64,000 nucleotides of DNA from NCBI RefSeq assembly GCF_001439685.1, contig NZ_JYLH01000006.1, positions 186,001 through 250,000 on the forward strand, read 5' to 3'. The stretch's first letter is position 1. Every line of letters starts with the position of its first letter. The translations under genes were made by a program, and so were the position numbers. The notes under the pieces are model-generated. The model worked only from the letters and a program-made list of their open reading frames with translations, searched no databases and was not told the DNA's origin. This document shows, piece after piece, positions 63,277 through 64,000 of this stretch. This DNA comes from Pseudomonas libanensis. GTDB lineage: Bacteria; Pseudomonadota; Gammaproteobacteria; Pseudomonadales; Pseudomonadaceae.

Positions 63277-63725
63277 GATGCCTCAACAGTTGAGTGAACA
63301 GGCCGAACCCCAGTGTGGCGGCCGACAGTACTGCGCTTGAACGCCCCTGCGGCAGCGATTTTGAGCAACCGCTGGAAGTTCGGGCATTGCGCGTGGTTGG
63401 GGGCAGGGCAAGCGGCGGCGTGACGTAAGCCTCGACTCATGGCCTTCAGTTGTTTGACCGTGGCATCCATCTCGTCGGCCTTGGCCAGCAGCACACTTCT
63501 ATCCACCTCGGCCTGGCCATTGGGCGACAGCATGACCTGTATCTCATCCAACGACAGTCCACCGGCCTGGCCGAGCGCGATTACCGCCAACTGTTCAACC
63601 ACTGCCGCGGCAAACTGGCGGCGAGCGCCCGGTTGGCTGGTCGAGGTGATCAAGCCTTTCTTGTCATAAAAACGCAACGTGTGGGCAGGCACGCCGGTGC
63701 GTTTGACCACCTCGGTGATATCCAT
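63273..63725 (-). CDS. MerR-family regulator
   Basis: 150-residue regulator: MerR winged HTH (TEVVKRTGVPAHTLRFYDKKGL, residues 3-24), long dimer helix, and a C-terminal cysteine pair region CPAPNHAQCPNFQRLL (about 109-124). Divergent from a DUF2938 gene across a typical MerR promoter. Inducer unknown; the spaced cysteines could bind metal or sense thiol stress. Confidence 0.9.
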   Translation of the reverse strand: MDITEVVKRTGVPAHTLRFYDKKGLITSTSQPGARRQFAAAVVEQLAVIALGQAGGLSLDEIQVMLSPNGQAEVDRSVLLAKADEMDATVKQLKAMSRGLRHAAACPAPNHAQCPNFQRLLKIAAAGAFKRSTVGRHTGVRPVHSTVEAS

Positions 63726-63735
63726 TGGCAGACCC

Positions 63736-63766
63736 TTGACTTGAAGTTGACTTCAACTTCTATGAT
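63736..63766 (+). promoter_or_regulatory. MerR-type promoter with 19-bp spacer
   Basis: TTGACT (63736-63741) and TATGAT (63761-63766) are near-consensus -35/-10 boxes separated by 19 bp. The spacer holds the dyad TTGAAGT-TG-ACTTCAA (63741-63756). This overlong spacer with a central palindrome is the hallmark of promoters untwisted by MerR-family activators. It reads into the DUF2938 gene. Confidence 0.85.
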
Positions 63767-63806
63767 GCCTGCGCAGGTTCAATGGGTCCATGGATATGAG
63801 GTGGGT

Positions 63807-64000
63807 ATGGCGGTGTTGGAAGTGATTGCACAGGTGGTGTTGTTGGGCACAGGGGCCACTCTGGTGATGGATATGTGGATGCTGCTGATGAAGGCCCTTG
63901 GCGTGCCAACGCTGAATTTCGCGTTCGTGGGGCGTTGGGTTGGTCATGCGTGCCAAGGCCGTTTCACTCATTCGAGCATCGGGCAGGCGTTACCGGTTCG
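63807..64000 (+). CDS. DUF2938 membrane protein, 5' part
   Basis: The first 64 codons of a gene that runs off the window. It reads MAVLEVIAQVVLLGTGATL..DMWMLLMKALGVP..FAFVGRWVGH, matching the N-terminus of DUF2938 proteins, small multi-helix membrane proteins of unknown function. ATG follows GAGGTGGGT. Predicted target of the divergent MerR regulator. Confidence 0.8.
   Translation, partial: MAVLEVIAQVVLLGTGATLVMDMWMLLMKALGVPTLNFAFVGRWVGHACQGRFTHSSIGQALPV

Overview
The window looks like a chromosomal segment of a denitrifying, motile Pseudomonas, most likely of the P. fluorescens group. I base this on the high GC, the narXL-dnr / narK1K2GHJI-ppiC-moaA gene order, P. fluorescens-type REP elements (TGTGGGAG..GGCTTGC..), and protein sequences that read as Pseudomonas throughout. 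The assignment is by recognition; no search was run.

Left third (1-21431) is an anaerobic-life island. It starts with ubiU-ubiV-ubiT (oxygen-independent ubiquinone synthesis). After a repeat-filled gap come dnr, narL and narX on the minus strand. Divergent from these is the nitrate-respiration operon narK1-narK2-narG-narH-narJ-narI-ppiC-moaA. The island ends with the class III ribonucleotide reductase module (nrdD, a separate 55-residue glycyl-radical protein, nrdG) and a DUF3079 gene. Four TTGAY-N4-RTCAA boxes (Anr/Dnr type) precede ubiU, narK1, nrdD and the DUF3079 gene, each about 29 bp before a TAGNCT-like -10. NarL 7-2-7 sites flank narX/narK1 and precede dnr. Two NrdR boxes lie between the Anr box and nrdD.

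Middle (21500-28840) is accessory: an MFS exporter, a divergent LysR/SDR pair, a truncated gene, an AT-richer HEPN-like ORF, a soluble multi-PAS HWE kinase with its single-domain receiver, and a LysR remnant.

Chemosensory block (29616-52002): two complete, paralogous che clusters lie head to tail. Each has the order soluble-type MCP, cheY, STAS, cheA, transmembrane MCP, cheW (two in the second), cheR, cheD, cheB. A 970-residue PAS kinase and a LuxR-type regulator sit between them. No separate cheZ is present, but the small MCP next to each cheY carries a CheZ-like D-x3-Q motif. The first cluster has a sigma-28-type promoter and the second does not. The block is bracketed by a perfect 132-bp direct repeat (28841 and 52138).

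Right end (52574-64000): an AraC regulator divergent from a DUF1656-HlyD-FUSC efflux operon, a GcvA-like LysR, an EamA transporter, an SDR, azoR with a divergent LysR, a Cache-GGDEF diguanylate cyclase, a small membrane peptide, GNAT and MerR genes, and a truncated DUF2938 gene behind a classic 19-bp-spacer MerR promoter.

I saw no tRNA, rRNA, CRISPR array, transposase or prophage genes.
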